Shown: piece by piece, positions 11,232 through 20,178 of the stretch
Position numbering within the stretch: position 1 is the first letter of the stretch
How the letters are laid out: each line of letters begins with the position of its first letter
From: Pseudomonadota bacterium
GTDB lineage: Bacteria; Pseudomonadota; Gammaproteobacteria; Burkholderiales; Burkholderiaceae_E
Direction of reading: 5' to 3'
Assembly: GCA_963204785.1 (NCBI GenBank)
Contig: CAUJHG010000029.1
Span: 44,811-108,810, forward strand
DNA: 64,000 nt
Translations under genes and position numbers: made by a program
Notes under the pieces: generated by a model
Databases searched by the model: none
What the model was told of the DNA's origin: nothing
Seen by the model: the letters and a program-made list of their open reading frames with translations, nothing else

Positions 11232-12428
11232 CTACGGCCGCTCGAACACTGCCGCGATGCCCTGGCCGCCGCCGATGCACATCGTCTCGAGCCCGTAGCG
11301 CGCCTTGCGCCGCTGCATCTCGTGCATCAGCGTGGCGAGGATGCGCACGCCGGTGGCGCCGATCGGGTGGCCCAGCGAGATGCCCGAGCCGTTGACGTTG
11401 AGGCGGTCCGGGTCGTTCCAGCCCCAGCCCTTCAGCACCGACAGCACCTGGCAGGCGAAGGCTTCGTTGAGCTCGACCAGGTCCATCTGGTCGAAGGACA
11501 GCCCCGTCCTGGCAAAGAGCTTCTTCACGGCCGGCACAGGGCCGATGCCCATGCACCCCGGCTCGCAGCCGGCCGCCGCCCAGCCCTTGAGCCAGGCCAT
11601 CGGCTCCAGGCCGAGCTCCTTCAGCTTGTCCTCGGCGACGATCAGGCAGGCGGCAGCGGCATCGTTCTGCTGGCTCGAGTTGCCGGCAGTGACGCTGCCG
11701 TCCTTCATCAGCGGACGCAACCTGCCCAGCGACTCCATCGTGGTCTCGGCGCGAATGCCCTCGTCCCTGGCGAACTGCAGCGGATCGCCCTTCTTCTGCG
11801 GGATCTCCACCGGCACCACTTCGGCGTCGAAGCGCCCCGCAGCCCAGGCCTCGGCAGCGCGCCGGTGGCTGCGCATCGCGTAGGCATCGGCCTCCTCGCG
11901 CGTGATCTGGTACTGCTTCGCGAGGTTCTCGGCGGTCTCGATCATTCCGGAGATGTAGCCGAAGCGCCACTCGGGTTGCGAGCGCTCGCGGCCGCGCTCG
12001 AGGCGATCGTGCAGGCGCACCGATCCGGAGCGCGAGCCCCAGCGCATGTCGTTGGTGTAGTACTCGATGTTGCTCATGCTCTCGACGCCGCCGGCGACGA
12101 CGACGTCGGCAGCGCCGCTCTGCACCATCATCGCTGCGGTGACGATCGCCTGCAGCCCGCCGCCGCAGCGCCGGTCGAGCTGCATTCCGGGAACCTCGAT
12201 CGGCAGGCCGGCCTGCAGCGCCACCCAGCGCCCGACGCAGGGCGTCTCGCTGTTGGCGTAGGACTGCGCGAACACCAGGTCCTCGATGCGGCCGGGGTCG
12301 ATCCCGGTGCGCTCGATCAGCGCCTTGACCACGGTGGCGCCGAGATCCTCGACCGACACCGGGCGCAGGCTGCCTCCGAAGGTTCCGACCCCGGTGCGCA
12401 CCGGGCTGACGATTGCGGCTCTTCTCAT
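11232..12428 (-). CDS. Thiolase (acetyl-CoA C-acyltransferase family)
   Basis: 398 aa. The acylated Cys is in NSETPCVGRWVAL (about residue 89), the catalytic His in SLGHPIGATG (about residue 352), and the second Cys in CIGGGQG near the C terminus. Length and motifs match degradative/biosynthetic thiolases. It cleaves 3-ketoacyl-CoA or condenses acetyl-CoA. The ATG at 12428 follows AGGGAGAAC. The upstream gene in the same operon (37 bp away) is a CoA hydrolase/transferase, suggesting joint handling of short-chain acyl-CoA. Chain-length preference cannot be read. Confidence 0.92.
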   Translation of the reverse strand: MRRAAIVSPVRTGVGTFGGSLRPVSVEDLGATVVKALIERTGIDPGRIEDLVFAQSYANSETPCVGRWVALQAGLPIEVPGMQLDRRCGGGLQAIVTAAMMVQSGAADVVVAGGVESMSNIEYYTNDMRWGSRSGSVRLHDRLERGRERSQPEWRFGYISGMIETAENLAKQYQITREEADAYAMRSHRRAAEAWAAGRFDAEVVPVEIPQKKGDPLQFARDEGIRAETTMESLGRLRPLMKDGSVTAGNSSQQNDAAAACLIVAEDKLKELGLEPMAWLKGWAAAGCEPGCMGIGPVPAVKKLFARTGLSFDQMDLVELNEAFACQVLSVLKGWGWNDPDRLNVNGSGISLGHPIGATGVRILATLMHEMQRRKARYGLETMCIGGGQGIAAVFERP

Positions 12429-12465
12429 GCTGTTCTCCCTGCGGGTTGGTCGATGGTTCGGGTGT

Positions 12466-13734
12466 TCAGATGCCAAGGCCGCTGCGGGCCTCGCGTTCGA
12501 GATGTTCGCGATGTGCAGGGTCGGCGATCGCGATCATGCGCGCGACGCGCTGGCGCAGCGTGAGCCCGCGCAGGTCGGCCACGCCGTGCTCGGTGACGAC
12601 GACTCCTGCGTCGCTGCGCGGCGTGCTGACCGTGGCCGCGTCGATGCGCGCGACGATCCGGCTGCTGGCGCCCGCGGTGGACGGCAGCGCGACGATCGGC
12701 AGGCCTCCCGGCGAACGGCGCGCAGCGCGCAGGAAGTCCAGCGCGCCGCCGACCGCGCCGACGTAGGTGCCGCCGACCAGCTCGGCGTTGATCTGGCCGG
12801 TGAGATCCACCTCGACCGCGGAGTTCAGCGCAGCGAAGCGCTCGACACGGGCGAGCACGTCGGGGCCATGCGTGTAGTCGGTGCCGCGAAAGCGCACCAG
12901 CGGGTTGCGGTGCACGAAGGCATGGGCACGCCGGCCGCCCATCACCATCCCGGTCACGATCACGCCGGGGTCGATCGACTTGCGTGCGTTGGTGATGACT
13001 CCCGCCTCCACCAGCCGCGCAACGCCGTCGCCGATCGTTCCCGAGTGCACGCCGAGATCGCGCAGGTGATCGAGGCGTCCGAGGATCGCCTCGGGGATCG
13101 CGCCCAGGCCGAACTGGAGCGTCGCGCCGTCCTGGAGCAGGCCCGCGACGTGTCCGGCGATCGCGTCCTCGACCGGCCCAGGCTCCACCCGCGGGCTCTC
13201 GAGCGGCGCCCGCGAGGTGCGCACCACCGCGGCGAGGTCCTGCGCGCGCAGGAAGTGCTCGCCGTGGGTCCAGGGACACTGGTCGTTGACCTCGGCGATG
13301 ATCGTGCGCGCCTGCCGCGACGCCTCCACCAGGTATTCGTGCGCCAGGCCGAAGCTGTAGCGGCCCTGTTCGTCCGGGGGCGCGAGCTGCAGCACCAGGA
13401 CGTCCACCCGGAACGCACCGCTGCGCATCAGCGGCGGCAGCTCGGAGTAGTGCACCGGCAGGATGTCGAGCGCTCCGGCCTTCGCCAGCGCGCGGTTGCG
13501 CCCGGTCCCGCAGTACGAGACGAAGTCGATGCAGTCGGCCTGCCCGGCCGAGGTCGCATCGGACAGCGCAACGCCCGAGAAGACCGTGAAACGGCCTCCG
13601 ACTGCGGCGCGCTGCGCGACGATCGCGCGGGTGAGCGTCACCGGTTCGGAGTCGGCCTGGCCCCAGACGACGTGGTCGCCCGGGCGGATCAGCCCGGAGA
13701 GATCCGGGGCGGAGGGGTTCAGTTCGCGGGTCAT
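12466..13734 (-). CDS. Acetyl-CoA hydrolase/CoA-transferase family protein
   Basis: 422 aa with the two alpha/beta lobes of the acetyl-CoA hydrolase/transferase family. The C-terminal half has ALNSAVEVDLTGQINAE, GGALDFLRAAR and the TEHGVADLRG box shared by Ach1, Cat1/Cat2 and 4-hydroxybutyrate CoA-transferases. These enzymes move CoA between acetate and another short acid through a glutamyl-CoA intermediate. The gene begins the two-gene operon ending with the thiolase and diverges from the CaiB-like gene across about 100 bp. The acid partner is not determinable here. Confidence 0.85.
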   Translation of the reverse strand: MTRELNPSAPDLSGLIRPGDHVVWGQADSEPVTLTRAIVAQRAAVGGRFTVFSGVALSDATSAGQADCIDFVSYCGTGRNRALAKAGALDILPVHYSELPPLMRSGAFRVDVLVLQLAPPDEQGRYSFGLAHEYLVEASRQARTIIAEVNDQCPWTHGEHFLRAQDLAAVVRTSRAPLESPRVEPGPVEDAIAGHVAGLLQDGATLQFGLGAIPEAILGRLDHLRDLGVHSGTIGDGVARLVEAGVITNARKSIDPGVIVTGMVMGGRRAHAFVHRNPLVRFRGTDYTHGPDVLARVERFAALNSAVEVDLTGQINAELVGGTYVGAVGGALDFLRAARRSPGGLPIVALPSTAGASSRIVARIDAATVSTPRSDAGVVVTEHGVADLRGLTLRQRVARMIAIADPAHREHLEREARSGLGI

Positions 13735-13835
13735 GGCGGATCGTATTGTCCAACGGATCGGGCCAGGCCGGAAACGATCCGCGGCCGGCGCCCACGACTG
13801 GACAGGGCGCGCGGCAGACGACGATGATTCGGCGC

Positions 13836-15146
13836 ATGACGCAAGCGAACCCTCCTTCAGGCACCGGCGCGCTGGCCGGGGTACGGATCGTCGACCTCAC
13901 CGCGGTGATCTTCGGCCCCTACTGCACGCAGATCCTCGCCGACTACGGCGCCGACGTGATCAAGGTCGAGCCGCCGGAAGGCGACACCACCCGCTGGACC
14001 GGCCCGAAGCTCGAGGACGGGCGCGCGGCGATCTTCCTGGGCGCCAACCGCAACAAGCGCAGCGTGGTTCTCGACCTGAAGCAGCCGGCGGCGCGCGACG
14101 CGCTGCTGGCGCTGGTGGACACCGCGGACGTCTTCGTGCACAGCATACGGCCACAGAAGCTGGAGAAGCTCGGACTGGGGCCGCAGGCGCTGATGGCGCG
14201 CAACCCGCGACTGGTCTACGCTGGACTGTACGGTTTCGGATCGGACGGCCCCTACGCCGGGCAGCCGGCCTACGACGACATCATCCAGGGCCTGAGCGGC
14301 GTGGCCGACCTGATGGCCCGGCAGACCGGCACGCCCGCCTACTTTCCGACGATCGCTGCGGACAAGGCCTGCGGCCAGGTCGCCGCGCACGCACTGCTCG
14401 CGGCCCTGTTCCAGCGCGAGCGCACCGGACGCGGCCAGTACGTGGAAGTGCCGATGTTCGAGAGCATGGTGTCCTTCCTGATGCTCGAGCATTTCTACGG
14501 ACGGCACCTGGTCGATGCGCCTGCGGCCGACAGCGATGCCGACCCGGCGGCAAGCCCCGCTCCCGCAGCAGGGACCGGCGCCGCCGGCGAGACCGCCGTA
14601 CCGGACGATCGCAGGCCCGGCTATCCGCGGATGCTGGTGCCCTGGCGCCGGCCGCAGCGCACCGCCGACGGATACGTGTGCATCCTGCCCTACACCACCG
14701 CGCACTGGCGGCTGTTCTTCGAACACAGCGGGCATCCGGAACTGGCGGCCGACCCCCGCTTCGCGGACATCGCCGCGCGCACCCGGCACATCGCGGAGCT
14801 CTACGCGCTCACCGGCGAGATCGTCGCGCGGCACGACACCGCCCACTGGCTGGCGCTGTGCCAGCGGCTGGAGATCCCGGCGGCACCGATCAACCGGCTC
14901 GAGGACCTCGAGCACGACCCGCACCTGCGAGCGGTCGGGCTGTTTCCGACCATCCCCGGCCCGGACGGGGCGGGCTACCGGATGGTGCGCAACCCGGTGC
15001 GCCTGTCCGCGAGCGAGGTGCCGCTGCGCACGCCCCCGAGGCTGGGCGAGCACACGCGGGAGCTGCTTGCCGAGGCCGGGCTCGACCCCGCCGCGATCCG
15101 CGCGCTGCTCGACAGCGGCGCTGCGCGGGAGGCCGGACCGACATGA
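13836..15146 (+). CDS. CaiB/BaiF family CoA-transferase (class III)
   Basis: 436 aa from the ATG at 13836; another in-frame ATG at 13824 is equally possible since neither has a clear ribosome site. Family hallmarks: LAGVRIVDLTAVIFGPYCTQ at the N terminus, KVEPPEGDTTR, NRNKRSVVLDLK, GLYGFGSDGPYAG, and ERTGRGQYVEVPMFESM about residue 200, which follows the catalytic Asp region. An Ala/Pro/Asp-rich insertion (about residues 230-255) looks like a flexible loop. It transfers CoA between carboxylic acids. The stop overlaps the start of the usp gene by 4 bp. Confidence 0.88.
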   Translation: MTQANPPSGTGALAGVRIVDLTAVIFGPYCTQILADYGADVIKVEPPEGDTTRWTGPKLEDGRAAIFLGANRNKRSVVLDLKQPAARDALLALVDTADVFVHSIRPQKLEKLGLGPQALMARNPRLVYAGLYGFGSDGPYAGQPAYDDIIQGLSGVADLMARQTGTPAYFPTIAADKACGQVAAHALLAALFQRERTGRGQYVEVPMFESMVSFLMLEHFYGRHLVDAPAADSDADPAASPAPAAGTGAAGETAVPDDRRPGYPRMLVPWRRPQRTADGYVCILPYTTAHWRLFFEHSGHPELAADPRFADIAARTRHIAELYALTGEIVARHDTAHWLALCQRLEIPAAPINRLEDLEHDPHLRAVGLFPTIPGPDGAGYRMVRNPVRLSASEVPLRTPPRLGEHTRELLAEAGLDPAAIRALLDSGAAREAGPT

Positions 15147-16033
15147 CGCAGGTCCGCTCGATCCTCGTTGCCACCGATTTCTCCGAGGACGCGGGGCACG
15201 CGGCGGCGCGCGCAGCGCTGCTTGCCGCAGAGCTGCCGGCACGGCTGTCGCTGCTGCACGTGGTCGCTGCGCCGATGCTGCAGGCACTTCGATCGATCTT
15301 CGGCGCCGGCGCCGACGCCGAAGCGAGGCTGCTCGAGGACGCGCGGCAGTCGATCGCCGAGCTCGCCGGGCGGCTGCGGATGCCCGACGGCGCCACGATC
15401 GCACACGAGGTGCGCGTCGGGCGCATCGTCGACGAACTGCTCGAGGCCGCCGGCGGGTTCGACCTGCTCGCGGTGGGCGCGCACGGTTCGAACCCGCTGC
15501 GCGACCTGATCCTGGGCACGACCGCGGAGCGCCTGATCTCGAAGCTGATGCTGCCGGTGCTGGTGGTGCGCCAGCCAGCCCGCGCCTCGTACCGCCAGGT
15601 GCTGGTGGCGACCGACTTCTCGCCGGATGCGAGCGCGGGGCTGCGCACTGCGCTGCAACTGGCGCCCCGCGCAGCGCTCACGGTGGTGCACGCCTTCGAC
15701 ATCCCCTTCGAGGGCAAGCTGCGCGCCGCCGGGGTGCAGGACGAGGAGATCGGTCACTACCGCACGCACGCGCGCCAGTCGGCGATGCAGCGGATCGAAC
15801 GATCCGCAGCCGAGGCGGGCGCCGACCCGATGACGGTCGCACGGATCGTCCAGCAGGGCGCACCGGGCAGGGTGCTGCTCGAGCACGCGGAACAGCTCGG
15901 CGCCGACCTGCTGGTGATCGGCAAGCACGGGGAATCGGCGTTCGAGGAGATGGTGCTCGGGAGCGTCACCCGGCACGTGCTGTCGGATGCCAGGTGCGAC
16001 GTGCTGGTGGTGCGCTGCCCGCCAGGGGGGTGA
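15143..16033 (+). CDS. Tandem universal stress protein (two UspA domains)
   Basis: 296 aa. Domain 1 (about 1-145) starts VRSILVATDFSEDA and has the nucleotide loop GAHGSNPLRDLILGTTAERL. Domain 2 (about 150-296) starts YRQVLVATDFSPDA and has GKHGESAFEEMVLGSVTRHV. Both loops keep the G-x2-G-x9-G-(S/T) ATP-binding pattern, so both halves may bind nucleotide. The ATG overlaps the upstream CoA-transferase stop (ATGA), so it is translationally coupled to a metabolic enzyme rather than standing alone. Role in stress adaptation is by family. Confidence 0.9.
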   Translation: MTQVRSILVATDFSEDAGHAAARAALLAAELPARLSLLHVVAAPMLQALRSIFGAGADAEARLLEDARQSIAELAGRLRMPDGATIAHEVRVGRIVDELLEAAGGFDLLAVGAHGSNPLRDLILGTTAERLISKLMLPVLVVRQPARASYRQVLVATDFSPDASAGLRTALQLAPRAALTVVHAFDIPFEGKLRAAGVQDEEIGHYRTHARQSAMQRIERSAAEAGADPMTVARIVQQGAPGRVLLEHAEQLGADLLVIGKHGESAFEEMVLGSVTRHVLSDARCDVLVVRCPPGG

Positions 16034-16049
16034 CGCAGCGCCTGAGAAG

Positions 16050-16126
16050 GACGCCCCGCCGAGGGGCGCCCGAAGCCGCACCCCGGAGCCCCGTCCGTGC
16101 ACCCGGCCGGACGGTCCCCCGGGGCG
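16050..16126. terminator. GC-rich hairpins between convergent genes
   Basis: Two inverted repeats lie between the usp gene and the crotonase gene: CGCCCC/GGGGCG (16052-16068) and CCGTCCG/CGGACGG (16091-16114, 10-nt loop). Neither is followed by a T-tract, so intrinsic termination is uncertain. Confidence 0.35.
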
Positions 16127-16133
16127 CCAGGGC

Positions 16134-16964
16134 TCAGAGCGGATCGCGGAAGACCGGCGCGCGCTTCTCGAGGTTGGCCTTCACCGCCTCGACCTGGTTG
16201 GGACTGCCGATCAGCTTCGTCTGCTCGACCGACTCCGCCATCAGCAGCGCGGCCGTGTCCTCGGCCATCGCTGCGTTGAGCAGGCGCTTGTCGGCGCGGA
16301 TCGCGTCGGGGTTCCTGCCCGCCACCTCACGGGCGAAGGCCATCGCCTCGGCGTGAGGGTCGGCGCAGACGCGGGTCGCGAAACCCAGCGCGAGCGCCTC
16401 CTGCCCCGAGAAGATGCGACCGCTGTAGGTGAGCTCGCGCACCACGTCGTTGCGCGCGAGCTCGCGCATCAGCGCGACCCCGGCCATGTCGGGCACCAGG
16501 CCCCACTTGATCTCCATCACCGACATCTTCAGGTCGGGGGTGACGAAGCGCAGGTCGGCGCCCAGCGCGAGCTGGAAGCCCCCGCCGAAGGAGACGCCGT
16601 GCACCGCGGCGATCACCGGCACCGGCACCTCCCGCCAGACCATCGCGACCTGCTGGGCGACGTTGGCGATGCCGTGGGTGCGCTTCGTGAGGCGGTCGAT
16701 CGGGTCGTCGCTGCCGGCGCTGGCCCCCTTGCCCTCGGCCATGTTGCCGAAGCGGCCCATGTCCAGCCCTGCGCAGAAGGCGCGGCCTTCGCCGCACAGC
16801 ACCACCGCACGCACCCGTGGATCGTCCCTGACCTGCTCGCCCGCTGCGACGATGCCGGTGAACATCGCGGCATCGAGCGCATTCATCTTGTCGGGGCGAT
16901 TCAGCCGGACTTCGGCCACGCCGTCGGCGCCGATGCTGACCTTCACCCGATCGTTCGTCGTCAT
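16134..16964 (-). CDS. Crotonase-family enoyl-CoA hydratase/isomerase
   Basis: 276 aa; ATG at 16964 with AAGGAG upstream, preferred over a further start 8 codons earlier. Oxyanion segments GRAFCAGLDMGRF (about residue 65) and VSFGGGFQLALGADLRF (about residue 128). The second acidic position is Asp (WGLVPDMAG), as in isomerase-like members. A Gly/Ala/Ser insertion after residue 75 (EGKGASAGSDD) is slightly unusual. Substrate unknown. It lies 32 bp after the binding-protein gene on the same strand, so the two may be co-transcribed. Confidence 0.83.
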   Translation of the reverse strand: MTTNDRVKVSIGADGVAEVRLNRPDKMNALDAAMFTGIVAAGEQVRDDPRVRAVVLCGEGRAFCAGLDMGRFGNMAEGKGASAGSDDPIDRLTKRTHGIANVAQQVAMVWREVPVPVIAAVHGVSFGGGFQLALGADLRFVTPDLKMSVMEIKWGLVPDMAGVALMRELARNDVVRELTYSGRIFSGQEALALGFATRVCADPHAEAMAFAREVAGRNPDAIRADKRLLNAAMAEDTAALLMAESVEQTKLIGSPNQVEAVKANLEKRAPVFRDPL

Positions 16965-16996
16965 CCTCTTCTCCTTCGCGACGGCCACTGAACCGC

Positions 16997-18220
16997 TCAG
17001 CGGCCCAGGACCGGACCGAGCGCTTCGTAGCGCTCGCCGTTGAAGCGCACCGGCTGCACACGCTCGACCGGGTAGTAGTCGTCCGGCGCGGTCTTCAGGT
17101 TGATCCCCGGCAGCAGCATCGGCAGCGTCATGTCGAGGCTGGTCGCGATCTTCATGATGTTGGCGCGGGTGAGGTTGTCGCCGGCGCGCTTGAGCACCTC
17201 GTGCAGCGTCTGCGCCGACGAGTAGCCGATCACGTTGAGCGAATCCGCGTAGTTGCCGTTCGGGTAGTACTTGTCGAACCAGGCCTTGTACTCCCTGACC
17301 TCGCTGGAGTCCTTGAACTGGGGATCGCTCGGGTCACGCAGGTACTGGCTGGTGATGATTCCGACCGCGTTCTCCTTGCCGGCGGGGACCAGCACCGACT
17401 GGATCGACTGGGACACGCTCGACAGGTAGTGCACCGGCTTCCAGCCGAGCTCGGGCAGCTTCTTGATGATCTGCGCAGCGAACTTCGGCGTGGAGAGGTT
17501 CACGAACACGTCGGCGCCGGTGCCCTTGAGCAGCGCGAGCTGGCTGTCGACCGTCGGGTCGGTGACCTCGTAGGTGAGCTGGGAGACGATCATGGTCTTG
17601 GCCTTGTCGCCCATGCCGTCCAGGAAACCCTTCAGGTTGTCCTTGCCGAAATCGTCGTTCTGGTACAGGACCGCGATCTTGGCGTTCGGGTAGTTCTTCT
17701 GGATGTGCTCGGCGTAGATGTGGCCCTCGGCCTGGTAGGTCGGCTGCCAGCCCATCGTCCAGGGGTAGTTCTTGTAGTCGCCCCAGCGGGTCGCTCCGGT
17801 GGCCAGGAACAGGTGCGGCACCTTCTTCTGGTTCACGTACTTCAGGATCGCGGTGTTCTGCGCGGTGCCCAGCGGCGCGAACAGCAGCAGCACCTCGTCC
17901 TGCTCGATGAGCTTGCGCGTGACCTCGACGGTCTTGGCCGGATTGTAGGCGTCGTCGAGCGAGATCACGTTGACCTTGCGCCCGTTGATCCCCCCTTCGT
18001 CGTTCACCTTGGCGAAGTAGGCGACGATCGACTTGCCGATCGTGCCGTAGGCCGAGACCGGGCCCGAATAGGGCACGATGTGGCCGATCCTGATTTCCTT
18101 GTCGCTGGCGCCGGTGTCGTACTTCTTCTGCGCCTGCGCGCCCGTGGAGAAGCCGACCAGCGCAGCGGCGGCGAGTGCGCCGGCAACGACGGAGCGTCGA
18201 TGGACCTTCATGGAGAGCAT
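16997..18220 (-). CDS. ABC transporter substrate-binding protein, branched-chain amino acid type
   Basis: 407 aa periplasmic protein. An N-terminal signal with HRRSVVAG followed by a hydrophobic core and an AQA cleavage site could use Sec or possibly Tat. The mature part is a LivJ/LivK-like Peripla_BP_6 protein: IRIGHIVPYSGPVSAYG, DDAYNPAKTVEVTRKLIEQD, and IAVLYQNDDFGKD. Such proteins bind branched-chain amino acids, amides, or aromatic and other organic acids. No permease or ATPase genes are near, so it is an orphan receptor that must share a transporter elsewhere. Second in-frame ATG at 18211. Confidence 0.88.
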   Translation of the reverse strand: MLSMKVHRRSVVAGALAAAALVGFSTGAQAQKKYDTGASDKEIRIGHIVPYSGPVSAYGTIGKSIVAYFAKVNDEGGINGRKVNVISLDDAYNPAKTVEVTRKLIEQDEVLLLFAPLGTAQNTAILKYVNQKKVPHLFLATGATRWGDYKNYPWTMGWQPTYQAEGHIYAEHIQKNYPNAKIAVLYQNDDFGKDNLKGFLDGMGDKAKTMIVSQLTYEVTDPTVDSQLALLKGTGADVFVNLSTPKFAAQIIKKLPELGWKPVHYLSSVSQSIQSVLVPAGKENAVGIITSQYLRDPSDPQFKDSSEVREYKAWFDKYYPNGNYADSLNVIGYSSAQTLHEVLKRAGDNLTRANIMKIATSLDMTLPMLLPGINLKTAPDDYYPVERVQPVRFNGERYEALGPVLGR

Positions 18221-18409
18221 CGGGATCCTCTTTGTCTGGGGTGGATGAGCGACTCGAATGATAAGCGACCCGGCGAGCAGCCGTCCGCAGGCGCCCTGCC
18301 GGCCGAACGGGCAAAGCGGAACCTGCCGTCGCGCCGGATGCGCCCGCCTGCGTGAGGCGGTGCTAGCCTATCGGGTTTCCCATCCGGTACGGAAATAGGA
18401 GAATCCAGC

Positions 18410-19081
18410 ATGGATCTGGTCGAGGCGATCAACACCCGCCGCTCGGTGCGCGGCTTCCTGGACCGACCGGTGCCGGCGGACACGATCCGCCGCGTGCTGA
18501 CGATCGCGTCGCGCGCACCGTCGGGCGGCAACGTGCAGCCCTGGCAGATCCAGGTGGTCGCAGGCGAGCCGCTGGCGCAGCTCAAGGCCACGATGGCGCG
18601 CAAGGTGCAGGAACTCCCCGGCGGCGAGGGCAGCGAGTACGACATCTACCCGAAGGACCTGGTGTCGCCCTACCGCGACTATCGCTTCAAGGTGGGCGAG
18701 GATCTCTACGCGCAGCTGGGCATTCCGCGCGAGGACAAGGCTGCCCGCCTGCGCCAGTTCGCGCGCAACTACCAGTTCTTCGGCGCGCCGATGGCGCTGT
18801 TCTGCTCGCTGGACCGCCGGATGGGTCCGCCGCAGTGGTCCGACTGCGGGATGTTCCTGCAGACCGTCATGCTGCTGCTGCGCGCCGAGGGGCTGGACAG
18901 CTGCCCGCAGGAGGCCTGGTCGACCTACCCGAAGACGGTCGGCGCCTTCCTCGAGCTGCCGCCCGAGCAGATGCTGTTCTGCGGGATGGCGATCGGGTAC
19001 GCGGATCCGGACGCGCCCGCGAACCGCCTGCGCACCGAGCGCGCGCCGCTGGAGGTCTTCGCGAAGTTCCGCGGCCTGTGA
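18410..19081 (+). CDS. Nitroreductase family protein
   Basis: 223 aa. FMN-binding motifs NTRRSVRGF at residue 8 and SRAPSGGNVQPWQIQVV at about residue 35, plus the C-terminal CGMAIGYADPDAPANRLRTE, are typical of the oxygen-insensitive nitroreductase family. Members reduce nitroaromatics, quinones or enones using NAD(P)H. AGGAGAAT lies 7 bp before the ATG. The stop overlaps the GTG of the downstream acyltransferase gene. Divergent from the binding-protein gene with about 190 bp between. Confidence 0.9.
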   Translation: MDLVEAINTRRSVRGFLDRPVPADTIRRVLTIASRAPSGGNVQPWQIQVVAGEPLAQLKATMARKVQELPGGEGSEYDIYPKDLVSPYRDYRFKVGEDLYAQLGIPREDKAARLRQFARNYQFFGAPMALFCSLDRRMGPPQWSDCGMFLQTVMLLLRAEGLDSCPQEAWSTYPKTVGAFLELPPEQMLFCGMAIGYADPDAPANRLRTERAPLEVFAKFRGL

Positions 19082-20178
19082 GCGCAGCGGCATCCAGGAT
19101 GCCGCTGATCGACGCGGCGCGCGCCCTCGCGTCGCAGCTGATCGTCCTGCACCACCTGGCCTTCTACGGACCGATGTCCGACGCGGTGGCGCCGCTGGCG
19201 CCCTCGCTGTTCGAGTGGTTCGAGCAGCATGCGCGCATCGCGGTGCAGGTCTTCCTGGTCTGCGGCGGTTTCATGGCCGCGCGAAGCCTGGCTCCGGCGG
19301 GCGTACCGACGACGGCCTCGCCCGCAGGCCTGCTGCTCAAGCGCTACACGCGGCTTGCGCTGCCGCTGCTGGCGGCGCTCGTGATCGCGATCGCGCTCAG
19401 CGCGCTCGCCCGCGCGGTCAACCCCCACGAGGCGATCCCGGACGCCCCGCGGCCCGGGCAGGTCCTCGCGCACGCGCTGCTGCTGCAGGACGTGCTGGAA
19501 ATCGACGCGCTGTCGGCCGGGGTCTGGTACGTCGCGATCGACTTCCAGCTGTTTGCGCTGACCCTGGGCCTGTTCGTGCTGGCCCGCCGGTTCTCGTTCC
19601 CGCAGCGTCCGGGCGCGGTGCGCCGGGTCCGCAGGCTTGCGGTGGGCCTGGTCGCCGCGCTGGGGCTGGCCTCGCTGTTCGGCTTCAACCGCGCGCCCGG
19701 CTGGGACGCCTGGGGGCTCTACTTCTTCGGCGCCTACGCGCTGGGCGCCTGCGCCTGGTGGTTCGGCCACCCCGGCGCGCCACGGCGCTGGCTGGCGGCG
19801 ACCGCGCTGGCCGGCCTGGCCGCGCTGGCCGTGGATCACCGCGCGCGCATCGCGGTGGCGCTGGCAGCGGCGCTCGGGCTTGCCCTGTCGCGGCGCAGCG
19901 GCCTGCTCGCGCACCTGCCGCGCACACCGCTGGCCGGCTGGCTCGGCGGGATCTCCTACTCGGTCTTCCTGGTCCACTTCCCGGTCTGCGTGGCGATCGG
20001 CGCGCTGGTCTGGCGGGCCTTTCCGGGCGATCCGCTCGCCAACGCGCTCGGGCTCCTCACGGCCTGGGCAGCGAGCGTCGCCGGCGGCGCGCTCTTTCAT
20101 CGTCACGTGGAGCTGCGCCTCACAGGAAGCGGTCGAGCAGCTTGCGGCTCCTGCGGTCCAGCGCCTGCAGATCCCTGA
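19078..20178 (+). CDS. Acyltransferase-3 family integral membrane protein
   Basis: 366 aa from a GTG at 19078 that overlaps the nitroreductase stop (GTGA); an ATG at 19099 is the alternative. It starts IDAARALASQLIVLHH, keeping the conserved HH of the acyltransferase-3 fold, and has about ten hydrophobic segments. GISYSVFLVHFPV (about residue 300) matches the late family motif. These proteins O-acylate polysaccharide, lipid A or other envelope molecules. Its final 59 bp run antisense into the DUF1854 gene. Confidence 0.82.
   Translation: MSAAASRMPLIDAARALASQLIVLHHLAFYGPMSDAVAPLAPSLFEWFEQHARIAVQVFLVCGGFMAARSLAPAGVPTTASPAGLLLKRYTRLALPLLAALVIAIALSALARAVNPHEAIPDAPRPGQVLAHALLLQDVLEIDALSAGVWYVAIDFQLFALTLGLFVLARRFSFPQRPGAVRRVRRLAVGLVAALGLASLFGFNRAPGWDAWGLYFFGAYALGACAWWFGHPGAPRRWLAATALAGLAALAVDHRARIAVALAAALGLALSRRSGLLAHLPRTPLAGWLGGISYSVFLVHFPVCVAIGALVWRAFPGDPLANALGLLTAWAASVAGGALFHRHVELRLTGSGRAACGSCGPAPADP

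Noticed and set aside
13735..13835. Promoter hexamers between the CoA hydrolase/transferase and CaiB-like genes
   Set aside because: TTGGACA and TATTGT-like strings occur, but not at usable spacing on either strand.
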